This document shows, in pieces, positions 28,069 to 37,032 of a stretch of DNA of 64,000 nucleotides. This stretch comes from Caulobacter henricii (GTDB taxonomy: Bacteria; Pseudomonadota; Alphaproteobacteria; Caulobacterales; Caulobacteraceae), in contig NZ_CP013002.1 in the NCBI RefSeq assembly GCF_001414055.1, positions 3,038,001-3,102,000 of the forward strand. Reading direction: 5' to 3'. Each line of letters starts with the position of its first letter. Position 1 is the stretch's first letter. The notes beneath the pieces were generated by a model. That model ran no database searches and had not been told where the DNA came from. It saw nothing but the letters and a program-made list of their open reading frames with translations. The position numbers and the translations under genes are program-made.

Positions 28069-28383
28069 ATGTCCAAGCCGATCACGATCACCATCCCCCA
28101 CAAGCTCGGCGCTGCCGAGGCCCGTCGGCGGATCGAGTCCGGCTTTGCCCAGCTGGCCAGCCAGATCCCGGGGGGCAGCGCCGATCAGGTGCAGCAAACC
28201 TGGAACGGTGACACCCTGACCTTCTCGGCGGTCGCCATGGGCCAGACGATCAGCGGCACCCTGGATGTGCTGGGCGACCTGGTGAAACTGGATATCGTCC
28301 TGCCAGGCATGCTGGGCATGATCGCGGGCAAGATCAGGGACCAGCTGCAAAAGCGGGGTCAGCTGCTGCTGGAGAACAAGTAG
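28069..28383 (+). CDS. Polyhydroxyalkanoic-acid-system family protein (PHA_gran_rgn)
   Basis: 104 aa from the ATG at 28069; a longer open frame from 27946 has no support. A short beta-alpha-beta domain of the putative polyhydroxyalkanoic acid system type: ITIPHKLGAAEARRRIESGF, the central strand LTFSAVAMGQTISGTLDVLG and the terminal amphipathic helix MLGMIAGKIRDQLQKRGQLL. The family occurs in PHA-producing and non-producing bacteria alike, so a granule role is not certain. It ends 3 bp before the convergent DUF983 gene. Confidence 0.85.
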   Translation: MSKPITITIPHKLGAAEARRRIESGFAQLASQIPGGSADQVQQTWNGDTLTFSAVAMGQTISGTLDVLGDLVKLDIVLPGMLGMIAGKIRDQLQKRGQLLLENK

Positions 28384-28386
28384 TCC

Positions 28387-28791
28387 CTAAAGGCGGCGCT
28401 CGTCGAAATCGTGCCGGCCGAGACTGGCAAACCGCCCCTCCTCGGCCTTGTGGATGTACTGCGAGGCCACCAGCCAGGCCTTGACGGGCCGCAGCGTCCC
28501 CAGGCACCCCGCCAGCAGGGCCGGGAACACGGTGACGAAATGCACCCAGACCGGCGGGTGATAGGCGATCTCGATCCAGGCAAAGACGCCGATCACCACG
28601 ATGCCGACGCCGCTCATCACGAAAAAGGCCGGACCGTCGGCCGGGTCGGCGAAGGCGAAGCTCAGGCCACACCGGTCACAGGCCGGGGCCAGTTTCAGGA
28701 AGCCCCTGAACAGCTTGCCCTCGCCGCAGCGCGGGCACCGGCAGCGCAGGCCTGAGAGAACCGGCGGGATCGATCGCTCAGGCGTCGTCAT
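28387..28791 (-). CDS. DUF983 domain-containing protein
   Basis: 134 aa from the ATG at 28791. The DUF983 signature is clear: zinc-ribbon-like CRCPRCGEGKLFRGFLKLA and CDRCGLSF, then two membrane helices (AFFVMSGVGIVVIGVFAWIE and VHFVTVFPALLAGCLGTL). Function unknown; family members often lie near cytochrome oxidase or translation genes. Its start overlaps the end of the upstream small gene by 14 bp, so the pair is coupled. Confidence 0.88.
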   Translation of the reverse strand: MTTPERSIPPVLSGLRCRCPRCGEGKLFRGFLKLAPACDRCGLSFAFADPADGPAFFVMSGVGIVVIGVFAWIEIAYHPPVWVHFVTVFPALLAGCLGTLRPVKAWLVASQYIHKAEEGRFASLGRHDFDERRL

Positions 28792-28978
28792 CCTCGTGCT
28801 CCGCCTCATCGTCGCCGTCGCCGCCGGTCGCCAGCTCCAGGGAGTCGATGATGTCGTCCATCTGGTCGGCGGTGATCGAGACATAGAGGGTGTCGCCGCC
28901 AATGGCCGAGACCAGCAGGCGATAGCCGTCCTCGGTCTCCTGCAGGCTGAAGGACTGGAGGGGCTGCAGCTTGGCCAT
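28778..28978 (-). CDS. Small acidic conserved hypothetical protein
   Basis: 66 aa from the ATG at 28978, which has ACCGGAGACC upstream. The N-terminal beta-rich part (LQPLQSFSLQETEDGYRLLV) is followed by SITADQMDDIIDSLELATGG and a strongly acidic tail rich in Asp and Glu. No family recognised. It is translationally coupled to DUF983 by a 14-bp overlap. Confidence 0.75.
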   Translation of the reverse strand: MAKLQPLQSFSLQETEDGYRLLVSAIGGDTLYVSITADQMDDIIDSLELATGGDGDDEAEHEDDDA

Positions 28979-29053
28979 CGGGGTCTCCGGTAAAATCAAG
29001 GCGCGGATATAGGCCTCCGGGACCGACTTTGCCACGGCCAGGCGCAGGCGTGC

Positions 29054-29686
29054 CTACTTAAGGGCACCCCGCCGCAACATGGCGATGTGGGCGTCGATGA
29101 GCGCCTCACGGTCGACCCAGGGAAACTCCGACCGCGCGATCAGCAGGGACACCAGGCCATGCAGCCCCGCCCACAGGGTCTGGGTGGCCAGTTGCGGATC
29201 ATCCAGCACGGTCAGGCCCGCCGCCTGATACTCTCCGACGATGTCACGGAACATCGCGAAGGCGTCGAGGCCCGCCAGCATGGGCAGGCTGTCGCGCTTG
29301 TCGAAGCCGTGGCCGTGCGGCCCCTTCTCGATCATGAAGGCGACCCGATAGGCATTGGGGCTCTCGATGCCGAAATCGACATAGACCCGCAGGGACCGCT
29401 CGAAATTGGCCACAGTCGGATCGCCCACCACCCTGGCGGCCTTCATGCGTTCGACCAGGACCGCAAAGGCCCGCACGCACAGCTCATCGGCCATGTCGTC
29501 CTTGGTGGCGAAATAGGCATAGAGGGCCGGTTGCGAGATGCCGGCCAGTTCAGCGATCTGGCGGGTCGAGACCGCATGGACGCCGCGCTCGCTGAACAGG
29601 GTCAGGGCGGCCTCCAGGATCTCCTCGCGGCGCTCGGCACCGTGCCCCTTGGCTTTACGCGGCGATCGCGTGGTTGGAGTCTTCAT
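29054..29686 (-). CDS. TetR family regulator, divergent from an RND efflux operon
   Basis: 210 aa from the ATG at 29686, which has GATGAAGG upstream; the open frame start at 29806 would run through the operator and is rejected. The N-terminal HTH spans about residues 15-60 (EILEAALTLFSERGVHAVST, RQIAELAGISQPALYAYFAT). The C-terminal ligand domain has a TetR WHG-like ending (TLWAGLHGLVSLLIAR). It is divergent from the efflux adaptor, and a 23-bp near-perfect palindrome lies between them, so it is very likely the local repressor of the pump. Confidence 0.92.
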   Translation of the reverse strand: MKTPTTRSPRKAKGHGAERREEILEAALTLFSERGVHAVSTRQIAELAGISQPALYAYFATKDDMADELCVRAFAVLVERMKAARVVGDPTVANFERSLRVYVDFGIESPNAYRVAFMIEKGPHGHGFDKRDSLPMLAGLDAFAMFRDIVGEYQAAGLTVLDDPQLATQTLWAGLHGLVSLLIARSEFPWVDREALIDAHIAMLRRGALK

Positions 29687-29735
29687 TTTCCGACCTTCAT
29701 CACCCCGTGGCGAGCTTGACAAGCGGCAACAATCT

Positions 29736-29758
29736 ATCACTGATAACTTATCATTGAT
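29736..29758. promoter_or_regulatory. TetR-type operator candidate (23-bp palindrome)
   Basis: Palindrome atcaCtgataa-c-ttatcaTtgat, with one mismatched pair, centred at 29747. It lies 19 bp before the adaptor start and 50 bp before the tetR start, where it would block both promoters. Confidence 0.7.
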
Positions 29759-29776
29759 TGACATGGAACCCGGACG

Positions 29777-30877
29777 ATGCGGCGCTCTCCCCAGCCCCTT
29801 CTCCAACCTGCCATGCGCCCCTGGGTCGTGGTCGCGCTTCTGCCCTGGCTGGCATCCTGCGGCAGTCAGGGCCAGAAGGCCGAGGCCCCGGCCCTGCCGA
29901 CCCCCGTCGAGGCCGTTCGGGTCGCCGCTCCCCGCAATGCCGACACGGTCTCGGCCACCGGCACGCTGGAGCGTCGCCGCGAAATGGCCCTGTCCTTCCG
30001 CATCGCCGGGGTCCTGACCCGGATGAGCGTCGAGGCCGGAGACCGGGTGCAGGCCGGCCAGGTGATTGCGACCATCGATCCGGCCAGCCTGGATGCACGG
30101 CAGCAGCAGAGCTCGGCCGATCTCGAACGCGCCCGTCGCGACGTCGAGCGAGACAAGACCCTGTTCGAAAAGGGCTATGTCAGCCGCCAGCGCCTGGACG
30201 ATCGCCAGAGCGCCCTGAAGTCGGCCCAGGCAGCCTATAATGCCGCCAGCTTCGACCGGCGCTGGGGCCAGCTGGTCTCGCCGGCCTCCGGCGTGGTGCT
30301 GGCGCGCACCGCCCAGACCGGTGAGGTGGTGCAGCCCGGCCAGGTGGTGGCGCGGGTCGCCGACCTCAACAGCCCCCTGGTCCTGCGCCTGCCCCTGGCC
30401 GCCCGCGACGCCGCCCGCGTCCGGGTCGGCGACGGGGCCCGGATCAAGGTCGAGGATCTGGGCGGCACGCTGCTGACCGGCACCGTCACGCGGGTCGGCG
30501 AAGCTGCCGATACCCGCACGGGAGCTGTGACCGTGGAACTCGAACTGACCGGTCGCCCCGACCTGCGCAGCGGCCAGATCGCCAGTGCCGAGCTGTCGGT
30601 TCGTGCCGCCACCACACCGTCGGGCCCGGCCGCCGCCCAGTCCCGCATCCCCGCTGAGGCCCTGCTGGAGGCCAAGGGCTCCCGCGCCTTTGTGCTGCGT
30701 CTCGACGGCGGCGTCGCCCGCCGCACCGCCGTGGGCTTCGGCGGCTTTGACGGCGATGACGCCCTGGTCTCCGGCCTCGCCGACGGCACCCAGGTGATCA
30801 CCGTCGGAGCCGGCTTCGTCAGCGACGGCGAAAAGGTGCGGGTTGTCGATCCGGCCAAGCTGGTCGGGGAGAACTAG
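29777..30877 (+). CDS. RND efflux periplasmic adaptor subunit (lipoprotein)
   Basis: 366 aa. Lipoprotein signal with lipobox LASC (C28), so anchored to the inner membrane facing the periplasm. Membrane-fusion-protein layout: a first beta strand (VSATGTLERRREMALSFRIA), then the lipoyl half motif VEAGDRVQAGQVIATIDPAS. The helical hairpin (about 95-150) follows, then the second lipoyl half and beta-barrel (GVVLARTAQTGEVVQPGQVV). It ends 2 bp before the RND pump start, so it is coupled. An alternative Met at 29813 is possible. An outer-membrane TolC-like partner is not encoded here. Confidence 0.92.
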   Translation: MRRSPQPLLQPAMRPWVVVALLPWLASCGSQGQKAEAPALPTPVEAVRVAAPRNADTVSATGTLERRREMALSFRIAGVLTRMSVEAGDRVQAGQVIATIDPASLDARQQQSSADLERARRDVERDKTLFEKGYVSRQRLDDRQSALKSAQAAYNAASFDRRWGQLVSPASGVVLARTAQTGEVVQPGQVVARVADLNSPLVLRLPLAARDAARVRVGDGARIKVEDLGGTLLTGTVTRVGEAADTRTGAVTVELELTGRPDLRSGQIASAELSVRAATTPSGPAAAQSRIPAEALLEAKGSRAFVLRLDGGVARRTAVGFGGFDGDDALVSGLADGTQVITVGAGFVSDGEKVRVVDPAKLVGEN

Positions 30878-30879
30878 CC

Positions 30880-33800
30880 GTGAAGTTCGACCTCGCGGGC
30901 GTAGCGGTTCATCGCTGGCAGTTCACCCTCGTGGCGTTCGGCCTGCTGACCATGCTGGGCTTCAATGCCCTGACCAGCATTCCGCGCTCCGAAGATCCGC
31001 ATTTCCCGATCCCGATCGTCATCGTCCGCGCCGTGCTGCCGGGGGCCGAACCCTCGGAGATGGAGCAACTGGTCGTCGACCCGATCGAGGATGCCGTCGA
31101 CGGTCTCGACAATATCGAAAAGGTCGAGTCGACCAGTGCCGATGGCGCGGCGGCGGTTCGCGTCCACTTCACCTGGGACGTCGATCCCGAGCGCAAATAC
31201 GACCAGGTGGTTCGCGAGGTAAACGCCATTCGCGGGGCCCTGCCGCCCGGCCTGGCCCGTCTCGACATCCAGCGGGCCCGCACCACCGAGGTCTCGATCG
31301 TCCAGGTGGCCCTGACCAGCGACGTCCTGCCCATGCGGCGGCTTGAGAAGACCGCTGACCGCCTGCGGGAGCGGCTCGACCGGGTGCCCGGCGTGCGTGA
31401 GGCCAGATACTGGGGCGCGCCCGCCTCGGAGGTGCAGGTCACGCTCGATCTGGCCCGCCTGGCGGCCCTGAAACTGCCCGCCACCGCTGTGGCCGACGCC
31501 CTGAAATCGGCCGGCGCAGAGGCTCCGATCGGCGCGGTCCAGGCCGGCGAGCGGCGGTTCAACGTCAAGTCCGGGGGAGCCTTCCGCTCTCTGGAGGCCG
31601 TCGGCGATACGCCCGTGCGCGCGATCGGCGGCCAGGTGACCCGGGTTCGCGATGTCGCCAAGGTGGCCTGGGCCCAGGCAGAACCCACCCATCTGGCCCG
31701 CTTCAACGGTCAGCGCGCCGTGTTCCTGACCGTAACCCAGAAGGACGGCCAGGATGTGACCAAGATCACCAGGAGCGTTGAGCAGGTCCTGGACGAGTAC
31801 GAGAAGATCCTGCCGGCCGGGGTCAAGCTGGAGCGCGGCTTCGTCCAGGCCGACAATGTCAAACACCGGCTGAAGGCCCTGTTCCGCGACTTTGGCATTG
31901 CGCTGGTGCTGGTGCTGATCACCCTGCTGCCCCTGGGTCCGCGGGCCGGCCTGGTGGTGATGGTCTCGATCCCGCTCAGCCTGCTGATCGGCCTGTCGAT
32001 GCTGCAGGCCTTCGGCTTCACCCTCAACCAGCTGTCGATCGCCGGCTTCGTGCTGTCCCTGGGCCTGCTGGTCGACGACAGTATCGTCATTACCGAAAAC
32101 ATCGCCCGCCGCATCCGCGAGGGCGAGAGCCGGACCGAGGCGGCGGTCAATGGTACCCGCCAGATCGGCCTGGCGGTGATCGGCTGCACGGCCACCCTGA
32201 TGCTGGCCTTCCTGCCGCTGATGGCCCTGCCCGCCGGCTCCGGGGCCTATATCAAGTCCCTGCCGGTGACCGTGCTCTGCACCATCGCCGCCTCCCTGCT
32301 GGTCTCGATGACCATCATCCCGTTCTTGGCCAGCCGGATCCTCGACAAGCATTCGGACCCCGAGGGCAATGCCATCCTTCAGGCCGTGAACGGCGGCATT
32401 CACCGGTTCTATCGTCCGGTGCTGCACTGGTCCCTGGCCCGCCCCTGGGCGGCCCTGGCCATCATGCTGACCCTGTGCCTCAGCACCTTCCCGATGCTGA
32501 AGCTGATCGGCTCCAGCCTGTTTCCGCCGGCCGAGACGCCCCAGTTCCTGGTCCGGATCGAAACCCCCGACGGCACCTCCCTGGCCCGCACCGATCGCGC
32601 CCTGAAATATGTCGAGCAGCGCCTGAAGGCCACGCCCGAGGTCACCTGGAGCGCCGCCAATCTGGGTCGGGGCAATCCGCAGATCTTCTACAACCAGCAG
32701 CAGCGCGAGAGCGCCACGACCTATGCCGAGCTCTTCGTCAGCCTGAAGGCCTGGGAGCCGGGCAAGAGTGAGAAGGTGCTGGACAGCCTTCGGCGCGACT
32801 TTGCCGATGTGCCCGGCGCGAGGATCAGCGTCGTCACCTTCGAGAACGGTCCGCCGATCGATGCCCCGATCGCCATCCGCCTAACCGGCCAGAACCTCGA
32901 CGCCCTCAAGGCCCTGGCGGCCCGCGCCGAGGCGATCCTCAAGGCCACGCCCGGCACGCGCGACGTCACCAATCCGATCCGTCTGGACCGCACGGATCTG
33001 GACCTCGGCGTCGACGAGGCCAAGGCCGCCGCCCTCGGCGTCCCCGCCGGAGCCGCCCGCCGCGCGGCGCGTCTCGCCCTGTCCGGCGAAGAAACCGCCC
33101 GCTTCCGCGATCCCGACGGCGACGACTATGCCGTAAAGGTGCGCCTGCCGATGGACCAGGCCGACGGCGCGGCCCGCAATGCCCTCTCGGCCCTGAAGGC
33201 GGTCTATGTGCCGACCGCTGACGGCCTGGCCGCGCGCCTGGACGCCATGGCTACCCCGACCCTGAAGTCCAGCCCCGCCCGCATCGACCGCTTCGATCGC
33301 GAGCGGACCGTGACGGTCACTTCCTATGTCGCCACCGGCTTTCTGGCCGCCAAGGTCACCGAGGACGTCGTCGCCCGGATGGAGAAGGACCTGCCCATGC
33401 CGCCCGGCTATCGCCTGGGCCTGGGCGGCCAGGCCGAGGCCCAGTCTGAAAGCTTTGCCGGCCTGGGCGCGGCGGTGCTGATCGCGGTCTTTGGCATCCT
33501 GGCGGTGCTGGTCCTGGAGTTCCAGAAGTTCAAGACCGCCCTGGTCGTGGCCGGCATCATCCCGTTCGGCATCTTCGGGGCCGTGGCGGCGCTGGCCATC
33601 ACCGGCAACTCCCTGAGCTTCACGGCAACCATCGGCCTGATCGCCCTGATCGGCATCGAGATCAAGAACTCGATCCTGCTGGTCGATTTCACCGAACAGC
33701 TGCGCCGCGAGGGCATGGACCTGCACGACGCCATCGAAAAGGCCGGCGAGGTGCGGTTCCTGCCGGTGCTGCTGACCTCGGTGACGGCCATCGGCGGCCT

Positions 33801-33945
33801 GCTGCCCCTGGCGCTGGAGCGGTCGGGTCTCTACTCGCCCCTGGCCATCGCCATTATCGGCGGACTGATCACCTCGACCGTGCTGTCACGGGTGGCGACA
33901 CCGGTGATGTACTGGCTGACGGCGCGGGGGGATCAGCGGGCTTAG
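30880..33945 (+). CDS. RND family efflux permease (AcrB/MexB-like)
   Basis: 1021 aa with a GTG start. Twelve membrane helices with two large periplasmic loops: TM1 near residues 12-30, TM2-6 at about 335-480, TM7 near 530, TM8-12 at about 850-1010. SIPRSEDPHFPIPIVIVRAV and LPGAEPSEMEQLVVDPIEDA near the N-terminus are typical of the family. TM4 carries the proton-relay doublet in GLLVDDSIVITENIARRI. TM10-11 region: LIGIEIKNSILLVDFTEQLR. Proton-driven export of drugs or metabolites from the periplasm or inner membrane. Substrate not predictable; the sequence is closer to the shorter hydrophobe/amphiphile (HAE1-like) group. Confidence 0.93.
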   Translation: MKFDLAGVAVHRWQFTLVAFGLLTMLGFNALTSIPRSEDPHFPIPIVIVRAVLPGAEPSEMEQLVVDPIEDAVDGLDNIEKVESTSADGAAAVRVHFTWDVDPERKYDQVVREVNAIRGALPPGLARLDIQRARTTEVSIVQVALTSDVLPMRRLEKTADRLRERLDRVPGVREARYWGAPASEVQVTLDLARLAALKLPATAVADALKSAGAEAPIGAVQAGERRFNVKSGGAFRSLEAVGDTPVRAIGGQVTRVRDVAKVAWAQAEPTHLARFNGQRAVFLTVTQKDGQDVTKITRSVEQVLDEYEKILPAGVKLERGFVQADNVKHRLKALFRDFGIALVLVLITLLPLGPRAGLVVMVSIPLSLLIGLSMLQAFGFTLNQLSIAGFVLSLGLLVDDSIVITENIARRIREGESRTEAAVNGTRQIGLAVIGCTATLMLAFLPLMALPAGSGAYIKSLPVTVLCTIAASLLVSMTIIPFLASRILDKHSDPEGNAILQAVNGGIHRFYRPVLHWSLARPWAALAIMLTLCLSTFPMLKLIGSSLFPPAETPQFLVRIETPDGTSLARTDRALKYVEQRLKATPEVTWSAANLGRGNPQIFYNQQQRESATTYAELFVSLKAWEPGKSEKVLDSLRRDFADVPGARISVVTFENGPPIDAPIAIRLTGQNLDALKALAARAEAILKATPGTRDVTNPIRLDRTDLDLGVDEAKAAALGVPAGAARRAARLALSGEETARFRDPDGDDYAVKVRLPMDQADGAARNALSALKAVYVPTADGLAARLDAMATPTLKSSPARIDRFDRERTVTVTSYVATGFLAAKVTEDVVARMEKDLPMPPGYRLGLGGQAEAQSESFAGLGAAVLIAVFGILAVLVLEFQKFKTALVVAGIIPFGIFGAVAALAITGNSLSFTATIGLIALIGIEIKNSILLVDFTEQLRREGMDLHDAIEKAGEVRFLPVLLTSVTAIGGLLPLALERSGLYSPLAIAIIGGLITSTVLSRVATPVMYWLTARGDQRA

Positions 33946-33956
33946 GTCGGCGAACA

Positions 33957-34032
33957 CCTGCCCCCTCCGCGCCTTCGGCGCTCCTCCCCCGGAGGGGGAA
34001 GACGACCGCGAAGCGGTCCGGAGGGGGCGAGT
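33957..34032. repeat. Short palindromic repeat, family B
   Basis: A compact version of the family-B palindrome (cctgccccctccg ... cggagggggcgag) with internal hairpins. It sits between the RND pump and the flavoprotein gene and may terminate the efflux transcript. Confidence 0.8.
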
Positions 34033-34053
34033 CCGCCGAACGCCCTTGCCTAT

Positions 34054-34067
34054 TATACACTCGTATA
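34054..34067. promoter_or_regulatory. Small palindrome and promoter-like sequence upstream of the flavoprotein gene
   Basis: tatac-actc-gtata inverted repeat 35 bp before the start codon at 34102, within the AT-richer tattatacactcgtata. It may be an operator or a -10 region; the regulator is unknown. Confidence 0.35.
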
Positions 34068-34101
34068 GCAACTTCTCCCCACACATCGGGGAACACACCA
34101 C

Positions 34102-35745
34102 ATGGCCGCTACCCAAACCCGCGACGCCGTCATCATCGGCGGGGGCCATAACGGCCTCGTCTGCGCCTTCTACCTGGCCAAGGCCGGGCTGAAGGTCACG
34201 ATCTGCGAGGCGCGCGGCGTCGTCGGCGGGGCGGCCGTGACCGAGGAGTTCCATCCCGGCTTCCGCAACTCGGTCGCCAGCTACACGGTCAGCCTGCTGA
34301 GCCCCAAGGTCCTGGCCGACATGGGCCTGCACGGTCACGGCCTGAAGATCGTCGAGCGGCCGATTTCCAACTTCCTGCCGATCAGCGACAGCCAATATCT
34401 GAAGCTGGGCGGCGGACTCGAGCGCACCCAGGAGGCCTTCCGCCAGTACAGCCGCCGCGACGCCGAGGTGCTGCCGGCCTATTACGCCATGCTCGACGAG
34501 ATCGGCGACGTGCTGCGCGACCTGGCCGCCGAGACCCCGCCCAATCTCGGCGACGGCATCCATGGCCTGCTGCGCGGGGCCCGCCAGGGTACCCGGCTGG
34601 CCCTGCTGAGCAAGGAACGCAAACGCGACCTGCTGGACCTGTTCACCAAGAGCGCTCGCGACTTCCTGGACGGCTGGTTCGAAAGCGACGCGGTCAAGGC
34701 CAGCTTCGGCTTCGACGCCGTGGTCGGCAACTTTGCCAGCCCCGACAGCCCGGGTTCGGCCTATGTCCTGCTGCACCACACCTTCGGCGAGGTGAACGGC
34801 AAGAAGGGGGCCTGGGGCCACGCCATCGGCGGCATGGGCGCGATCACCCAGGCCATGGCCAAGGCCTGCGAGGCCCTGGGCGTTGAGATCCTGCTCGATG
34901 CCCAGGTCGAGGCGGTGCATGTCGAGCACGGCAAGGACGGCCCGCGGGCCACCGGCGTGCAGCTGGTCGACGGCCGCCAGATCATGGCGCCGATCGTCTC
35001 CTCCAACCTCAATCCGGCCCTGCTGTACGGCAAGCTGATCGCGCCCTCGGCCCTGCCTGCCCCGTTCGCCAAGGCGATCAAGGGCTACAAGAACGGCTCG
35101 GGCACCTTCCGGATGAATGTGGCCCTGTCGGAGCTGCCGGACTTCACCTGCCTGCCCGGCAAGGTCTCGGCCGAGCACCACCAGTGCGGCATCGTGATCT
35201 CGCCCAGCCTCGACTACATGGACGAGGCCTATCGCGACGCCAAGGCGCACGGCATCAGCAGGAAGCCGATCGTCGAGATGCTGATCCCCTCCACCCTGGA
35301 CCCGACCCTGGCCCCGCCCGGCCAGCACGTGGCCAGCCTGTTCTGCCAGCAGTTTGCCTGGGACCTGCCCGACGGGCGCTCGTGGGACAATGAGCGCGAG
35401 GCGGCGGCCGACCTGATCATCGACACGGTCAATGACTGGGCCCCCAACTTCAAGGCCTCCGTCCTGGGACGGATGATCCTGTCGCCGGTGGACCTCGAAC
35501 GGAAGTTCGGCCTGGTCAATGGCGACATCATGCATGGCCACATGTCGCTGGACCAGCTGTGGGCCGCGCGCCCGATCTTGGGTCATGCCAGCCATCGCGG
35601 GCCGCTAAAGGGCCTCTACATGTGCGGAGCCGGCTGCCATCCGGGCGGCGGCGTGTCCGGCAATCCCGGCCGCAATGCCGCGCGCGAGATCCTGCGCGAC
35701 AAGGACTTCGTCACAGCGCTGCAGCTGTCGGTGGTGGGGCGGTAA
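34102..35745 (+). CDS. Phytoene-dehydrogenase-like NAD(P)/FAD-dependent oxidoreductase (COG1233)
   Basis: 547 aa. The N-terminal FAD motif DAVIIGGGHNGLVCAFYLAK and GVVGGAAVTEEFHPGF are typical of the crtI/PYROXD2-like group. The C-terminal FAD motif GPLKGLYMCGAGCHPGGGVS is present. The family includes carotenoid desaturases, but many members sit in non-carotenoid clusters and oxidise unknown amines or alcohols. No crtB or crtE is nearby. It is followed by a Rieske oxygenase gene on the same strand across a repeat, so the two may act on the same compound. Cytoplasmic or membrane-associated. Confidence 0.9.
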   Translation: MAATQTRDAVIIGGGHNGLVCAFYLAKAGLKVTICEARGVVGGAAVTEEFHPGFRNSVASYTVSLLSPKVLADMGLHGHGLKIVERPISNFLPISDSQYLKLGGGLERTQEAFRQYSRRDAEVLPAYYAMLDEIGDVLRDLAAETPPNLGDGIHGLLRGARQGTRLALLSKERKRDLLDLFTKSARDFLDGWFESDAVKASFGFDAVVGNFASPDSPGSAYVLLHHTFGEVNGKKGAWGHAIGGMGAITQAMAKACEALGVEILLDAQVEAVHVEHGKDGPRATGVQLVDGRQIMAPIVSSNLNPALLYGKLIAPSALPAPFAKAIKGYKNGSGTFRMNVALSELPDFTCLPGKVSAEHHQCGIVISPSLDYMDEAYRDAKAHGISRKPIVEMLIPSTLDPTLAPPGQHVASLFCQQFAWDLPDGRSWDNEREAAADLIIDTVNDWAPNFKASVLGRMILSPVDLERKFGLVNGDIMHGHMSLDQLWAARPILGHASHRGPLKGLYMCGAGCHPGGGVSGNPGRNAAREILRDKDFVTALQLSVVGR

Positions 35746-35758
35746 TGATGGCTCAATC

Positions 35759-35875
35759 ACTTGCCCCCTCCGCGCCTGCGGCGCTCCTCCCCCGTAGGGG
35801 GAAGATGAAGGTCGGCGCGGCTCATCTTCCCCCTACGGGGGAAGACGGCTTCGAAGCAGCCCGTAGGGGGCAAGT
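35759..35875. repeat. Palindromic repeat, family B, supplying a ribosome-binding site
   Basis: Terminal arms acttgccccctccg and cgtagggggcaagt. The right arm ends 3 bp before the ATG at 35879, and its taggggg (35864-35870) is the only Shine-Dalgarno-like sequence at the right distance from the Rieske gene start. Confidence 0.8.
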
Positions 35876-35878
35876 CCA

Positions 35879-37024
35879 ATGACTTCCCACGCGGACCCGC
35901 AAGCCGACTGGGGCCTGCCCGGCTGGATCTATGGCAACGACCGGTTTTTCAAGGAAGAACAGGACCGCATCCTGCGTCCCTCATGGCAGATCGTCTGCCA
36001 TCTGAACGACATCCCCAAGGCCGGCGACTTCCATACCTTCGACTATATCGGCGAAAGCGTGGTGGTGGTGCGCGCCCGGGACGGGGGCGTCCGCGCCTAC
36101 ACCAATGTCTGCCGCCATCGGGGGGCGCGACTGCTCGACGGCCCCAGCGGCAGCTGCGGCAAGGGCGGCGGCCGCATCGTCTGCCCCTATCACGCCTGGA
36201 CCTATGACCTGGAGGGCCGGCTGATCGGGGTGCCGATGCGCGACACCTATCCCGCCCTGGAGCTCGACCAACAGGGCCTGGTCAGGGTCGATGTCGAGGT
36301 CTGGCGCGGCTTTGTCTTCACCCGACTGGAAGGAGACGGCCCCTCCGTTGCCGAGATGATGGCCCCCTATGACCACGAGGTAGCGCACTACCGGTTCGAG
36401 GATCTGCAGCCGTTCGGCCGGGTCACCCTGCGACCTCGCCCGGTGAACTGGAAGAACATCAGCGACAACTATTCGGACGGCCTGCACATTCCCGTCGCCC
36501 ATCCGGGCCTGACCCGGCTGTTCGGCAAGGGCTATGGCGTCGAAGCCGAAGCCTGGGTCGACAAGATGTGGGGCCAGTTGATCGACGAGCCCTCGGCCAA
36601 CCCGTCCGAGCGGCTGTATCAGGACATCCTGCCGGACGTTGACCACCTGCCGCCTGAGCGCAAACGGCTGTGGACCTATTTCAAGCTGTGGCCGAACTTC
36701 GCCTTCGACATCTATCCCGACCAGGTGGACTTCATGCAGTTCATCCCGGTCTCGGCCACCCAGACCCTGATCCGCGAGATCGCCTACGCCCTGCCCGACG
36801 AGCGGCGCGAAATGAAGGCGGCCCGCTATCTGAACTGGCGCATCAACCGCCAGGTCAATACCGAGGACACCGAGCTGGTGGCCCGGGTCCAGGAGGGCAT
36901 GGCGTCGCGCAGCTTTACGGCGGGGCCGCTGGCCAGCTCCGAAGTCTCGCTGCGCAGCTTCGGACGGAAGATGCGGGCCCTGATCCCCGAGGCACGGCTG
37001 GACCGGCCGCCGACGGGGTGGTGA
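35879..37024 (+). CDS. Rieske 2Fe-2S aromatic-ring-hydroxylating-type oxygenase, alpha subunit
   Basis: 381 aa. Rieske cluster ligands C78-x-H80 (CRHRGARL) and C102-xx-H105 (CPYHAWTYDLEGR). Mononuclear iron site NISDNYSDGLHIPVAHPGL with H203 and H208 and the bridging aspartate upstream. This alpha-subunit layout is shared by ring-hydroxylating dioxygenases and by quaternary-amine demethylases (choline/betaine/stachydrine/carnitine types). It needs a reductase and possibly a ferredoxin, which are not adjacent. Its position before a BetI-like regulator and after a flavoprotein hints at a methylated-amine substrate, but that is inference. Confidence 0.9.
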   Translation: MTSHADPQADWGLPGWIYGNDRFFKEEQDRILRPSWQIVCHLNDIPKAGDFHTFDYIGESVVVVRARDGGVRAYTNVCRHRGARLLDGPSGSCGKGGGRIVCPYHAWTYDLEGRLIGVPMRDTYPALELDQQGLVRVDVEVWRGFVFTRLEGDGPSVAEMMAPYDHEVAHYRFEDLQPFGRVTLRPRPVNWKNISDNYSDGLHIPVAHPGLTRLFGKGYGVEAEAWVDKMWGQLIDEPSANPSERLYQDILPDVDHLPPERKRLWTYFKLWPNFAFDIYPDQVDFMQFIPVSATQTLIREIAYALPDERREMKAARYLNWRINRQVNTEDTELVARVQEGMASRSFTAGPLASSEVSLRSFGRKMRALIPEARLDRPPTGW

Positions 37025-37032
37025 GCCCGGAA

